From: JBEKTY01 sp049515555 | Lineage (GTDB): Bacteria > Planctomycetota > Planctomycetia > Pirellulales > Thermoguttaceae | Assembly: GCA_049515555.1 (NCBI GenBank) | Contig: JBEKTY010000086.1 | Span: forward strand, 1 to 34,031 | Length of the DNA stretch: 34,031 nt | Reading direction: 5' to 3' | Shown: piece after piece, positions 14,528 through 24,600 of the stretch | Layout: each line of letters begins with the position of its first letter | Position numbering within the stretch: position 1 is the stretch's first letter | Translations under genes and position numbers: made by a program | Notes under the pieces: generated by a model | Told to the model about the DNA's origin: nothing | The model's input: the letters and a program-made list of their open reading frames with translations, nothing else | The model's database searches: none

Positions 14528-16390
14528 ATGCGACTGGTCCAATTGAAGCTCTCCAACTTCCGGTGTTTCGAGACCGAGACTGTCATAGAGTTCGACGACC
14601 TGACCGTCTTCGTCGGCAAGAACGACTCTGGCAAGTCGTCAATACTCGACGCACTCGACGCATTTTTCAACGACAAAGTGCCCGAGAACGATGACGTGTG
14701 TGTCCATACTGAGGACCAAGAGATTCGGATTGCGTGTGTCTTCGACCACCTGCCTCCGCAACTTGTAATCGACGCGCAGCACCCCACAGACCTGGCCAGC
14801 GAACACCTGCTCAATTCGCAGGGTCGGCTTGAGATTGTGAAAACCTATTCTTGCGCGAGCGCAAAGGGAAAGCTCCGCAGCACGGCTGCTCGGGCTATGC
14901 ACCCCACTGCGGACAACTATGACAATCTACTGACTTTGACGAACGCGAAGCTGAAGCAGCGTGCCAAAGCGCTCGATCTCGACCTCGCCAATGTCGATCA
15001 AACGGTCAATACGCAGTTGCGGCGGGCGATCTGGGACCATGCGCCAGATTTGCAGGTTCAGGAGATAGACGTTGAACTGAAGTCCGAGGCTGCTGAAAGG
15101 ATATGGGACCAACTCAGCAAGTCGCTGCCTGTATATGCGGTGTTCAAGTCTGACAGAGCAAGCACCGATCAAGACGACGAGGCACAAGACCCTATGCGGG
15201 CAGCCGTGAAAGAGGCGATCAAAGCACAGGAGGAACCGCTTGCAAACATCGCCGAAATGGTAAAGGCTGAGGTTCAAGCTATTGCCAACCTCACCGTCGA
15301 AAAAATCCGCGAAATGAATCCAGACTTGGCCAACCAACTGACGCCCAGGGTCAAGAACAAGAACTGGGATTCTTTGTTCTCCGTCAGTTTGACTGGGGAT
15401 CAGGACATCCCCATCAACAAGCGGGGAAGCGGTACTCGGCGGTTGGTGCTCCTTAACTTCTTCCGTGCGAAGGCCGAAAAGAGCGCCGCCAGCAAGGATA
15501 CCGGCGTTATCTATTCGATTGAAGAGCCGGAAACCAGCCAGCACCCCAACAACCAGAAGCTCTTGGTTGATGCGTTTCAGGAAATCGCGGAACGCGGTGG
15601 CTGTCAAGTGATCCTGACGACCCACACTCCGGTCCTTGCCAGGCGTTTCGACCGCGCCAGGCTGCGTTTGGTGGGGCGTGAAAATAACCATCCGGTGGTT
15701 CGCAGCGGTGCGAACGACGCTGTGCTGGAAGTAATCAAGGACTCACTAGGGGTTCTGCCGGATCATAACATTAGGGCATTTCTCGGAGTCGAAGGCCGGC
15801 ACGACATCAGTTTTCTCCGCGCTATCTCGCATATCCTACACTTGGATGACAACTCCTTGCCCGATCTTGGGCAGCTTGAACTCCAGGGCACCCTGGTCTT
15901 CGTGCCGCTCGGCGGCAGCAGCCTTGATCTTTGGATTGCCCGGCTTCAGGGCTTAGATCGGCCGGAGTTCTACCTCATGGATCGGGACGCTGAGCCACCG
16001 GAGGCCGCGAAGTACCAGCCCCAGGCGGACCAGTTCAACGCGCTGCCACACTGCACAGCATGGATCACGGCGAAGCGAGAATTGGAGAACTACATCCATG
16101 CGGACCTGATGCGGGCGGAATATCCCGACTATGCCGGCACCGGTGTGAATTTCGAGGACGTTCCGGTTCTTTTTGCACAAGCAGTCCACGAGTCCAGCGA
16201 CAGCCAGAAGGCGTGGGCCGACGTTCTCGCCGATCCCAAGCTGCTAGAGAAGAAGGAATCGAACGCAAAGAAACGGTTGAACACGCATTTCGTCCAACAA
16301 ATGACCGTCCAACAGTTGGCTCAGACCGATCCCCACAATGAAGTGCGCGGTTGGCTTCAGGCTATCGGGAACGCGGTGAACGGCCATTGA
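14528..16390 (+). CDS. OLD-family ATPase/TOPRIM nuclease
   Basis: The 620-residue product is an ABC-type ATPase fused to a TOPRIM nuclease, the layout of OLD proteins and of GajA. Visible are Walker A GKNDSGKSS (lysine 36), the signature RGSGTRRL (about 298), Walker B YSIEEPETSQHP (about 330) and the H-loop THTP. The TOPRIM motifs are GVEGRHD (about 420) and YLMDRDAE (about 482-489), followed by KRELENYI. OLD nucleases cut DNA in a metal-dependent way and often act against phage together with a helicase partner. It starts 13 bases after the SNF2 stop with AGGGGG upstream. Codon use is more mixed than in SNF2, Mod and Res, suggesting separate origin. GajB, the usual UvrD-like partner, is not present. 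Confidence 0.92.
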   Translation: MRLVQLKLSNFRCFETETVIEFDDLTVFVGKNDSGKSSILDALDAFFNDKVPENDDVCVHTEDQEIRIACVFDHLPPQLVIDAQHPTDLASEHLLNSQGRLEIVKTYSCASAKGKLRSTAARAMHPTADNYDNLLTLTNAKLKQRAKALDLDLANVDQTVNTQLRRAIWDHAPDLQVQEIDVELKSEAAERIWDQLSKSLPVYAVFKSDRASTDQDDEAQDPMRAAVKEAIKAQEEPLANIAEMVKAEVQAIANLTVEKIREMNPDLANQLTPRVKNKNWDSLFSVSLTGDQDIPINKRGSGTRRLVLLNFFRAKAEKSAASKDTGVIYSIEEPETSQHPNNQKLLVDAFQEIAERGGCQVILTTHTPVLARRFDRARLRLVGRENNHPVVRSGANDAVLEVIKDSLGVLPDHNIRAFLGVEGRHDISFLRAISHILHLDDNSLPDLGQLELQGTLVFVPLGGSSLDLWIARLQGLDRPEFYLMDRDAEPPEAAKYQPQADQFNALPHCTAWITAKRELENYIHADLMRAEYPDYAGTGVNFEDVPVLFAQAVHESSDSQKAWADVLADPKLLEKKESNAKKRLNTHFVQQMTVQQLAQTDPHNEVRGWLQAIGNAVNGH

Positions 16391-16446
16391 ACTGGCCAAG
16401 CCTGTCGGGAGACAGTGCCTACGATCCGCGGGGAGATTCGTTCATC

Positions 16447-17334
16447 ATGTCAATGCACAAGGACTTCGAGCAGTTCGAGGAAGTCGCCGCGAGCGAAAGG
16501 GAAAGGGCGTTCCAAGCAGCTATCATCATCCCGCTATTGCAACGGCTGGGGTTTTCAGTGGTATGGAACAACCACGGCCGGGCCGAGAAGGGCAACGACG
16601 TTATTTTCGCCGAGATTGACCGCCTTGGCGGAGTCGTGTACTACGGTATGCAGGTCAAGTACATCGACCAACTTGGAAAGGCACAGAGCCAGGGACTTAT
16701 CGACGACGTTCGGGAAGCCTTCACCTGCCCGTTTGATGAGCCGAAGCGGGGAGAGAAGGGACACATATCGCGGTTCTACATCGCCAACGCCGGCAGCATC
16801 AGCCCTGATGTTGCGGAATCCGTTCGCTGTGGCGTAGGAAACTGGACGCCGCCGTGCAATGTTCGCTTCCTGGACGGGGAGGCTCTAGCGACCTTGGACA
16901 AGTGGGCCGCCTACCAGCGTGGCATGTTCATCCGCGAGCAGCTTACCGGCTTAATGCTGGAGTTGACGGCGAATCGCGCCACCCTAACGGCACTTGTTCC
17001 ACAAGTAACCAGTGACGCAATTGCCGGCAAAGTTCCCCCTGTTGCCGCATTGCGACTTGCTGCAATATCGGGATACCTCGAACGCCCCATTCTGGCAGAT
17101 CGCATCCCAGTTGCTCTTGTCGTCAAATACTGGAATCGAGTCACCCTGCTGATCGAGCTTCAACGCTGGGTGTCCAACCCTCTCACAGAAATGCGCGCTA
17201 GTGCCGGCCTCCTCGAAAAAATAATATCGCAGATGGCGGAATCTGTCGCGCTAATCGACGCGATAATGCCGCCGTTGAAAGCCGCACTCGAAGAGCTAGA
17301 AGACTTTCCCGTCTCGTCGCCGCCGCCAACATGA
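16447..17334 (+). CDS. PD-(D/E)XK-like protein with QxK motif
   Basis: The protein has about 295 residues. E19 in ERERAFQAAI, D51 in EKGNDVIF and Q69-V-K71 in YGMQVKY fit the catalytic pattern of Mrr-type restriction nucleases with the common E-to-Q change. The C-terminal half (about 150-295) is helical and unrecognised. It may cut DNA or serve as a DNA-targeting subunit. The start is between the ATG at 16447, with GGGGAG eleven bases upstream, and the ATG at 16453. It lies 56 bases after the OLD gene and 21 bases before the next one, on the same strand. No exact family name is offered. Confidence 0.72.
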   Translation: MSMHKDFEQFEEVAASERERAFQAAIIIPLLQRLGFSVVWNNHGRAEKGNDVIFAEIDRLGGVVYYGMQVKYIDQLGKAQSQGLIDDVREAFTCPFDEPKRGEKGHISRFYIANAGSISPDVAESVRCGVGNWTPPCNVRFLDGEALATLDKWAAYQRGMFIREQLTGLMLELTANRATLTALVPQVTSDAIAGKVPPVAALRLAAISGYLERPILADRIPVALVVKYWNRVTLLIELQRWVSNPLTEMRASAGLLEKIISQMAESVALIDAIMPPLKAALEELEDFPVSSPPPT

Positions 17335-17355
17335 ACAAGCGATTGGGAGACATCA

Positions 17356-17835
17356 ATGCGCGATGCACAACTTACGTCGCAGTGGACTCACTTCGAGCGT
17401 CCCTTTCAACTCTTGTCGCAGTGGGATTGTCCTCGTGGCATTCTTTTCATTGCCCGCGACGCATCGAGCGATCAAGCGGTAGAAGCGGCGCTCGCATTGC
17501 TGGCCCCTGAAAAGACCTATCGCCTTGAGGGGCAAACGCCTGCCCAATGGCGCGAGGAGACGGCCCTTCTCACCGCCAAGGAGCACCAGGAGTCGCTATT
17601 CGGGCCCGCACCGAGGAGAATCTGCATCGTTGCCCTTCACCTGGACGAATTCTCGGAAGAGTACCACGCCACGTTAAAGGGCCTATTCGAGCGCTCCAAT
17701 CACCCATTCTGCTGCCTGGCCTCCGCAACCGGTCCCGAGCGTATCCCGGATTATCTTCGGTCTCACTTCTTCGAGTGCCGTGGGCTGGGCGAGCCGCCAC
17801 ACCATCAGGAAGACAACGAAGGCCCCTTGCCATGA
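17356..17835 (+). CDS. Degenerate AAA+ (clamp-loader delta'-like) protein
   Basis: The 159-residue protein resembles the AAA+ fold of clamp-loader subunits, especially near HLDEFSEEYHATLKGLFE and the following stretch ending CLASATGPERIPDYLRSHFF. There it matches the delta'/DnaX pattern of a partner helix, a sensor-1 strand and an ERIP-x-x-LRS turn. The position of Walker A (RGILFIARDASSDQAVEAA) has no GxxxxGK[ST], and no Walker B acid pair is obvious, so ATP binding is unlikely. It may be a structural adaptor in a larger complex. The ATG follows GGGAGA by five bases. Its stop overlaps the Mod start (ATGA), implying coupled translation and probably fixed stoichiometry with the methylase. The fold assignment is from sequence pattern only. 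Confidence 0.6.
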   Translation: MRDAQLTSQWTHFERPFQLLSQWDCPRGILFIARDASSDQAVEAALALLAPEKTYRLEGQTPAQWREETALLTAKEHQESLFGPAPRRICIVALHLDEFSEEYHATLKGLFERSNHPFCCLASATGPERIPDYLRSHFFECRGLGEPPHHQEDNEGPLP

Positions 17836-19724
17836 ACGAAACGGAGAAGACCTTGGATTCCTGTCGTATGCCATTGACCTCCTACGATGTCGTCCAGGAC
17901 CGCATGGACGGGCTGCGGGAGTTGTTCCCCGAGGCGTTCGCCGAGGGGAAGGTCGATTTCGACAGGCTCCGGCAGGCGCTCGGCGAGAGCATCGACACGG
18001 GCCGGGAACGGTATGGGTTGATGTGGGCGGGCAAGGCCGACGCCATCCGCTGCATCCAGACACCCAGCGTGGGGACGCTGGTGCCGTGCCCCGACGAGTC
18101 GGTCAACTTCGACACGACCGAGAATCTGTTCATCGAGGGCGACAACCTTGAAGTCCTGAAACTCCTGCAAAAGAGCTACTACGGTCGGGTCAAGATGATC
18201 TACATTGACCCGCCCTACAACACGGGCAACGAATTCATCTACCCCGACAACTACCGCGAGGGGCTGGAGGACTACCTCCGCTACTCCGGGCAGGTCAACG
18301 ACGCGGGCGTCCGCCAATCGACGAACACCGAGACCTCGGGCCGTTACCACTCGAAGTGGCTGAGCATGATGTATCCCCGGCTGTTCCTGGCCCGCAACCT
18401 GCTGCGCGAGGATGGTGTAATCTTCGTGTCGATTGACGACCACGAGGTTCAGAACCTTCGCATGGTCATGGACGAACTTTTTGGAAGCGAGAACTTCATC
18501 GCCACCGTGATTTGGCAGAAGGTTTTCTCTCCAAAGAACACGGCTCGTCATTTTTCCGAGGATCACGACTATATCGTCGTCTACGGGCGAGACGCCAATC
18601 TGTGGGTGCCTGAATTGCTTCCGCGAACCGAGGAAATGGAGGCGAGGTACAGTAACCCTGACGACGACCCTCGCGGGCCGTGGGCATCCTCCGATTTGTG
18701 CGCCCGCAACTATTACAGTGAAGGAACGTACTCCATCTGTTGCCCCGCGGGGCGCACGATCTCCGGCCCGCCAACGGGCACTTACTGGCGGGTGAAGAAA
18801 TCGAAGTTCCAGGAACTTGATTCGGATGGCCGCATCTATTGGGGGGCGGACAGGAACAACATGCCCCGGCTGAAACGCTTTCTGTCAGAGGTGAAGGCTG
18901 GGCTTGTGCCACAAACGCTTTGGAAGTTTGAGGACGTGGGCCACACCCAGGAGGCCAAGAAGGCACTGCTCGCCCGAGTCCCATTCGCGTCATCCGACAG
19001 CGTGTTCGACACGCCGAAGCCCCCGCGTCTCGTCGTGCGGATGTTGCGGATCGCAACGAAGGCGAAAGATGGTGACATTGTTCTCGACTTCTTTGCCGGC
19101 TCGGGGACCACCGGCGAGGCTGTCATGCAACTGAACAAAGAGGATGGCGGCAACCGCCGTTTCGTTCTGGTGCAACTGCCGGAGCCCACGGGCGCAAGTG
19201 ACTTCACGACCATCTCCGAAATGGGGAAGGAACGCCTACGATCTTCGGGCAAGGCGTTCTCTGAATCTGAGAACGGGGCATTGCCTCTTGGAGATGCCGG
19301 TCCCCAAGATCGGGGCTTTCGGTTGCTCAAGCTGACCTCCAGCAACTTCAAGATTTGGTCGGGCGAGGAAGCTCCGAAGGATGCCGAGGCGCTGGGCCAC
19401 CAACTCAAGCTGTTCGCTGACCACGTAGACACGGCACGCTCACAGCAGGCCATCCTCTACGAACTGATGCTGAAGGCCGGGTTGCCCCTGACCGCCAAGA
19501 TCGACACCAAGACCGTCGCGGGCCAGCCCGTCTTTTTCATTGCGGATGGGATGCTCCTGATCTGCCTGGCCGACGCCATCACCCAGGACTGCCTGCGGGG
19601 CATGATCGCCCTGGCACCCCAGCGGGTCGTCTGCCTGGACCCCGCCTTCAAGGGCAACGACCAGTTGAAAACCAACACCGTGCTGGAAATGAAGTCCCAC
19701 GGCATCGAATTCAGAACCGTGTAG
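17832..19724 (+). CDS. Type III-like DNA methyltransferase (Mod), beta class
   Basis: The 630-residue protein methylates adenine (N6) or, less likely, cytosine (N4) in DNA using S-adenosylmethionine. The catalytic DPPY (residues 126-129, in YIDPPYNTGNEF) comes before the AdoMet motif DFFAGSGTT (419-427), the beta-class order used by type III Mod proteins. The long middle region (about 215-400) should hold target recognition. The length matches typical Mod subunits. The start overlaps the previous stop (ATGA); the open frame upstream belongs to the neighbour's region. The middle of the gene (about 18480-19430) uses less GC-ending codons than its two ends, as if the recognition domain had been exchanged. 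Its Res partner is not adjacent but 5.2 kb downstream. It probably marks self DNA for the array. Confidence 0.93.
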   Translation: MNETEKTLDSCRMPLTSYDVVQDRMDGLRELFPEAFAEGKVDFDRLRQALGESIDTGRERYGLMWAGKADAIRCIQTPSVGTLVPCPDESVNFDTTENLFIEGDNLEVLKLLQKSYYGRVKMIYIDPPYNTGNEFIYPDNYREGLEDYLRYSGQVNDAGVRQSTNTETSGRYHSKWLSMMYPRLFLARNLLREDGVIFVSIDDHEVQNLRMVMDELFGSENFIATVIWQKVFSPKNTARHFSEDHDYIVVYGRDANLWVPELLPRTEEMEARYSNPDDDPRGPWASSDLCARNYYSEGTYSICCPAGRTISGPPTGTYWRVKKSKFQELDSDGRIYWGADRNNMPRLKRFLSEVKAGLVPQTLWKFEDVGHTQEAKKALLARVPFASSDSVFDTPKPPRLVVRMLRIATKAKDGDIVLDFFAGSGTTGEAVMQLNKEDGGNRRFVLVQLPEPTGASDFTTISEMGKERLRSSGKAFSESENGALPLGDAGPQDRGFRLLKLTSSNFKIWSGEEAPKDAEALGHQLKLFADHVDTARSQQAILYELMLKAGLPLTAKIDTKTVAGQPVFFIADGMLLICLADAITQDCLRGMIALAPQRVVCLDPAFKGNDQLKTNTVLEMKSHGIEFRTV

Positions 19725-19739
19725 GCAAAGGGGAGTGGC

Positions 19740-20819
19740 ATGGGCAAGCCAGATATGGCCGGAATGACGCCGAAACTCCTTCGACCGACCTACCCAGTCT
19801 GTGACCCGAGGCCGTCCAGCAGGAGGCGGGCAATTAAGCCAAGAACCCCCGACCAACCGGTCATTGACAATGCGGACACGAAGAAACAACGCGATGCCCG
19901 AACAGAAGTTCGGAAAATGGCCGCCGACATTCGCCGGCAGTGGCGCGGAAAAGATACGAGGTCAAAAGCGCAGGAGCTAATTGACGAGGGAAGACAGCTA
20001 GCACTCCATAATCTTTCAGAGTTCGGATCATGGCCCGCTGAATTGGAACACTCGCCAGAGAAACAGCAAGCGCTCTTTGACATGCTGGAAGAGTTTGCTG
20101 ACAAGGAGACGCCATTCTACAACCCTGACGAGGAGGTGGTAGATGACGTAATTGAGGCGGCACTGACGGAAACGGGACTCGCCCATGAGTTGGATCGCCC
20201 TGCCACTTGTGTGTCGTTCGTGTCGTGTCTTGAGTGTTACGTTCATACCCGTCTGCAATACCGCTGGTTCCTCGTGGAACCAGTAGGCTCCGACGATGCA
20301 CCTCGCATCACGATCAACTCTCTTATCATCCCTGGCGATAGAACGAAGGAAGGCACGCTCGTGAAGGGCGTGAGCACGCTCTGGTTCGAGATAATCAAAA
20401 TGCTCAGGGACGATCCCGGTAGTGTCTCCCGCATTGATTGCTGGAAATGGGAAGAACTTCTTGCCGGCGCGTACAAGCACGCGGGGCGGGACACAGTTAT
20501 CCTTACGCCAAAGCGGGGCGATGGAGGCGTGGACGTTATCGTGAAATGGAATGATTCTGCGTGCCTGCGGTTCCTGTTGCTCGATCAGATGAAGGCATAT
20601 AATCCCGGCCACTTGATAGGCATTGACACAATCCGAGAGATGAAGGGGGTGCTGCTGGAACACCCAGAGGCGAGCAAGTTAATGATAAGCACCACCTCGG
20701 GCTTCACGTCGGGCGCGGTGAAGGCGGCCCGCGCCCTGAGTCCTCGTCTCGAACTGCGGCCACGGGATGAGCTACTGACGTGGCTCGCATCAGTGGCGGT
20801 GGAAAAGCAAGTGCAGTAG
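19740..20819 (+). CDS. Mrr-like restriction nuclease
   Basis: The 359-residue protein ends in an Mrr-type nuclease domain (about 233-355). WKWEELLAGAYKHAGRD supplies the helix glutamates (E238/E239), RGDGGVDVIV the catalytic D265, and DQMKAY the Q283-x-K285. The N-terminal 230 residues are helical, rich in charged residues to about 110, and not recognised; they probably recognise a partner or a DNA feature. Mrr proteins cut modified or foreign DNA. The ATG lies 15 bases after the Mod stop, with AAGGGGAG just before. The nuclease domain resembles the N-terminal domain of the solitary TPR protein at 4978-8709 in its Q-x-K variant. Confidence 0.85.
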   Translation: MGKPDMAGMTPKLLRPTYPVCDPRPSSRRRAIKPRTPDQPVIDNADTKKQRDARTEVRKMAADIRRQWRGKDTRSKAQELIDEGRQLALHNLSEFGSWPAELEHSPEKQQALFDMLEEFADKETPFYNPDEEVVDDVIEAALTETGLAHELDRPATCVSFVSCLECYVHTRLQYRWFLVEPVGSDDAPRITINSLIIPGDRTKEGTLVKGVSTLWFEIIKMLRDDPGSVSRIDCWKWEELLAGAYKHAGRDTVILTPKRGDGGVDVIVKWNDSACLRFLLLDQMKAYNPGHLIGIDTIREMKGVLLEHPEASKLMISTTSGFTSGAVKAARALSPRLELRPRDELLTWLASVAVEKQVQ

Positions 20820-20886
20820 CCGAAATTGGAGTTATAGCAGACGATCACATGGCAATGAAATCAGGATGCAGGACGGAGATCGTGAA

Positions 20887-21696
20887 ATGGCGATAGCGGC
20901 GGGCACCGAGGTGTACAATGCCGACTGCCCGCCGGTCGTCGCGCGCGGTGTGAGCTACACCGGGGCCGAGCGCGATGTGGCACTCAAGGGACCGGTGCGC
21001 GCCCTGGTTGAGGACGCCGAGGGCAAAACACGGATCAAGAGCCTGCTCGACTCGATAACGCTCACCGACTTCCAGAAGCAAAACCTTGAGAACATCCTGA
21101 AGGCAGAGCCGGAGGATGACGCTTGGCGTATCGGCGAGGCATTCGCCGAAGTGTATCTGACAACCCACAAGCGGTGCCTGTTTCCGTGGCCGGACAAGTG
21201 GGACGAGCGAAAACGAGGGTCCAGTCTGCCCGGCGCTGATCTGGTCGGATTCCAGGAGACCAATCACCCGCAATCGCCATTCCGATTTGCGTTCGGCGAG
21301 GTCAAGACTTCCAATGATGGAAACCATCCGCCGTCTGCCATGCACGGCCGTCACGGGTTGAAACAGCAGCTTGAAGACTTGCGAAATCTGAAAGCGATTC
21401 GGCAGACGCTCTTTGAGTATCTGGCGTATCGGGCGGTGAACGCCGTCTGGAAGGGGAAATGGCAGGCGGCTGCATCACGGTTTCTCTCCGACGACACCGA
21501 CATCGTGATTTTCGGCTTTCTGGTGCGCGACGTTGCTCCGCACAAGGATGACCTGCGAGTGCGGGCAAGCAAGCTCGCCGCGGGCCGTCCACCGACCATG
21601 CACGTCGAACTCGTGGCGGTCTATATGCCGGCCGGGTCTATCGCCACATTCTCCGAGGCTTGCACATCCAACGAGGAGAGCGACGATGCTGATTGA
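20887..21696 (+). CDS. hamA: HamA-like (DUF1837-type) nuclease
   Basis: The 269-residue product fits the effector of Hachiman/AbpAB defence. Its likely PD-(D/E)XK triad is E84 (RIGEAFAEVYL), D118 (SLPGADLVGF) and E138-V-K140 (FAFGEVKTS). The helicase directly downstream overlaps it by 11 bases, the gene order and coupling known for HamA-HamB. In those systems HamB holds HamA inactive until it meets aberrant DNA, then HamA degrades DNA. Start choice: ATG at 20887 has GGACGGAG nine bases upstream, whereas ATG at 20866 in the same frame has only AGG. Assignment to the family rests on triad spacing and context, so a distant relative is possible. Confidence 0.7.
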   Translation: MAIAAGTEVYNADCPPVVARGVSYTGAERDVALKGPVRALVEDAEGKTRIKSLLDSITLTDFQKQNLENILKAEPEDDAWRIGEAFAEVYLTTHKRCLFPWPDKWDERKRGSSLPGADLVGFQETNHPQSPFRFAFGEVKTSNDGNHPPSAMHGRHGLKQQLEDLRNLKAIRQTLFEYLAYRAVNAVWKGKWQAAASRFLSDDTDIVIFGFLVRDVAPHKDDLRVRASKLAAGRPPTMHVELVAVYMPAGSIATFSEACTSNEESDDAD

Positions 21697-24600
21697 CGAA
21701 GCCGCCCTCCAATCTGCGGATGACCACTGGGCTGTGCAGGCCGTTGGGCAGGCCAACCGAGACCGTGCCCTGCTAGTCGCAAAGGTAAGACTCGTCCGCG
21801 CGGCCGTGCGCCAGCAGATGGAGTTGACCTTTGACGACCAACCGCAGGACGACGAATTGTTGCAGCGCGTTGCGATGGCCTACGAGGTTGCAGCCATCGA
21901 GGGCCTTGAAGCGATCCTGCATCCCGGCTCCGATGCTCAAAGCAAGGAACTGCAACGCAGGGCGCAAGCGAGCGCTTGGCGGGCTTTCGAGTTGCGCCGG
22001 CCGTTGGCGATTCCCACGATTGAAGAACAGCGGCTCTTTCACGTTCTGCACTTGGCGGGCCTCGCGTATTGCGGGGATCGTTGGTCTGATCTCCGCCAAT
22101 GGATCAATGACCACGCCACGGAGGTAATCGCGCCATCGACCGCAACGCTGCCGTGGGATCGGCGCGTATTGTGCCAAGTATATGACTGCTGGGTGCGGCT
22201 GCTTCGCAAGCGTAGCTGGGACGACCTCGATCACGTCCGCGAGATCGTCGCGGAGCTTCGGCAGAATCAGCAGCAGTACGAGCAGGGCGTGTTGTCGAAC
22301 GGCAGCGTTGCACAGGACCGTGCAATGGCAATCCGTCTGATTGCCCTTTATCACTGGGCGAAGGCAACCGAGTTGCTGGCGGTGTACATGGTTCAAGGGA
22401 CACCCGCCAGCGTGGCAGTCGAACTCGACAGGCATTTCGAGAAGGCCGGCCAAGCGGCAGCGGGGGCGCAGGATGCTCCCCTTGAGCTGGTGTTGCGATG
22501 GCTGCATCTGGCGGCGCGTCAAATGGTTGCCGGCTCGATCTGGTGGGTCGCCGGCGCGGTCAATTCGCGCGTCGCAAAATTCGTCAAGAGCGTCACCAAA
22601 GCCCAGGCCATGTTCGAGTTGCTTCCCCCGCAACGAGTGTCGTTGCAGGAACAAGGGTTGCTGGACCAGGCGCATCGGGCCATCGTAGTGGACATGCCGA
22701 CCTCGGGCGGAAAGACGCTGTTGGCCGAGTTTCGGATGCTTCAGGCCCTCAACCAGTTCGACCAGGACAAAGGCTGGGTGGCGTATGTCGCCCCCACAAG
22801 GGCCTTGGTGTCCCAAGTAACGCGACGACTGCGGCGCGATCTTGAACCGTTCGGCGTTATCGTCGAGCAACTGACCGGGGCTGTTGAGATCGACGTGTTT
22901 GAGGAGGCGATGCTGACGGCGAGCGATGCGGCCCAGGCATTTCATGTGCTCGTGTCCACGCCCGAGAAACTCCAGTTCGTCATTCGCAACAATAAGGTCT
23001 CCCGGCCGCTCGCATTGATCGTAATGGACGAGGCCCACAACATCGAAGGCGAGGAACGCGGCCTGCGGATTGAACTGCTCTTGGCAACCATCCGACGTGA
23101 CCGGGCAGAGACGCACTTCTTGCTGCTGATGCCGATGGTGCCAAACGCCGACGAACTTGCGCACTGGCTGGCTGCGGACACTGGCAAGGCAATCAGTATC
23201 GGCACCGCCGTGTGGAGACCGAACGAACGAATCGTTGGGCTGTTCTATCCGGTTGAAGATCAGTCGGTTCGCGCCGGATGGAGGCTGGAATACGAGACCC
23301 TGGTGACATCCCCCAAGACGCTGCACCTTGCCGGACGGCATCGGGTTGATGGTATCAAGCCGTTGTCAGTCCCTTGGAGCCAGATCAAAGGTAAGCTGGC
23401 AGGACAGACTGCCGCAATGGCGAAAGTGTTCTCGGAGCGTGGGACGAGCATCGCAATAGCAAATACAATCCCGTGGGTATGGTCAATGGCGCGTGCCATC
23501 ACCGACTCCCTTCAACCACTCGATCCAATCCCGGACGAAATTGCTCTCGTTCAACGGTTCCTGAAGACTGAGATCAGTGACGACTTTGAGTTGATCGCCA
23601 TGCTCGATAGGGGCGTTGCGGTGCATCATGCTGGCCTGTCGGATGAAGTGCGGTCGCTGATCGAGTGGCTGGCGGAAAAAGACAAGCTCAAAGTGCTTTG
23701 CGCGACGACCACTATTGCTCAAGGAATCAATTTCCCGGTGTCGTCAGTGTTCTTGTCGTCCCACAAATATCCTTACGGTCGTGCAATGAGTCCCCGCGAG
23801 TTCTGGAACCTAGCAGGACGCGCGGGTCGGGTCGGGCAAGATACGGTTGGCGTCATCGGACTTGCCCGGGGCAACGCAGAGCAAGAACTGAAACAGTACG
23901 TTTCTGACGCGACCGGCAGCTTGGTGTCCCGGCTTGTGCGGTTGCTCGACGAACTTTTCCAGGCAGGCCAGTTGCAAAATCTCAAACAAGCTCTTGCCCA
24001 AGACCAATGGCGAGACTTCCGCTGCTACGTGGCACACCTCTGGCGAGAAAAGCAAAACCTCGATGCTGTCTTGGCAGATACAGAGGGATTGTTGCGAAGC
24101 ACGTTCGGCTACAGCCGCCTCCGCTCTACGCAGTCCCCGGCGGACAGTACCAAGGCCGAAGCGTTGCTGAGCGCCACCAAGGGTTACGTTCAGGACCTAG
24201 ACGCTCACTCAGAGAATGCCGTGCTGGCCGATTCCACGGGATTTGCGCCTGAAGGTGTCCGTGCGGCCCTTCTTGGCTTGAAGCACTTGGAACACAACCT
24301 GACGCCGAGCGACTGGGAGGCGGCCAGCCTGTTTGGCGAAGTGCAACATTCGTCGTTGCCAAATCTGATTGGCGTGATGTTGCAGATTCAAGAACTGCGG
24401 GGTTCCTTGCAGAAGATTGGGTTCACGGGGCTGACCCATGAGCGGATCGCATCGCTTACTGCCGACTGGGTGAACGGCAAGTCCTTACGTGAGATCGCCG
24501 AAACATATTTCCAATCGGCGGGCACTACTTTGACAGCAGCAATCACCGATGCGTGCAAGGCCATTTACAGGACGCTGGTGAACTCTGGGCCGTGGGGTAT

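Noticed and set aside
21773..23341. Long minus-strand frame opposite the HamB-like helicase
   Set aside because: Antisense to a clear helicase and without recognisable domains.
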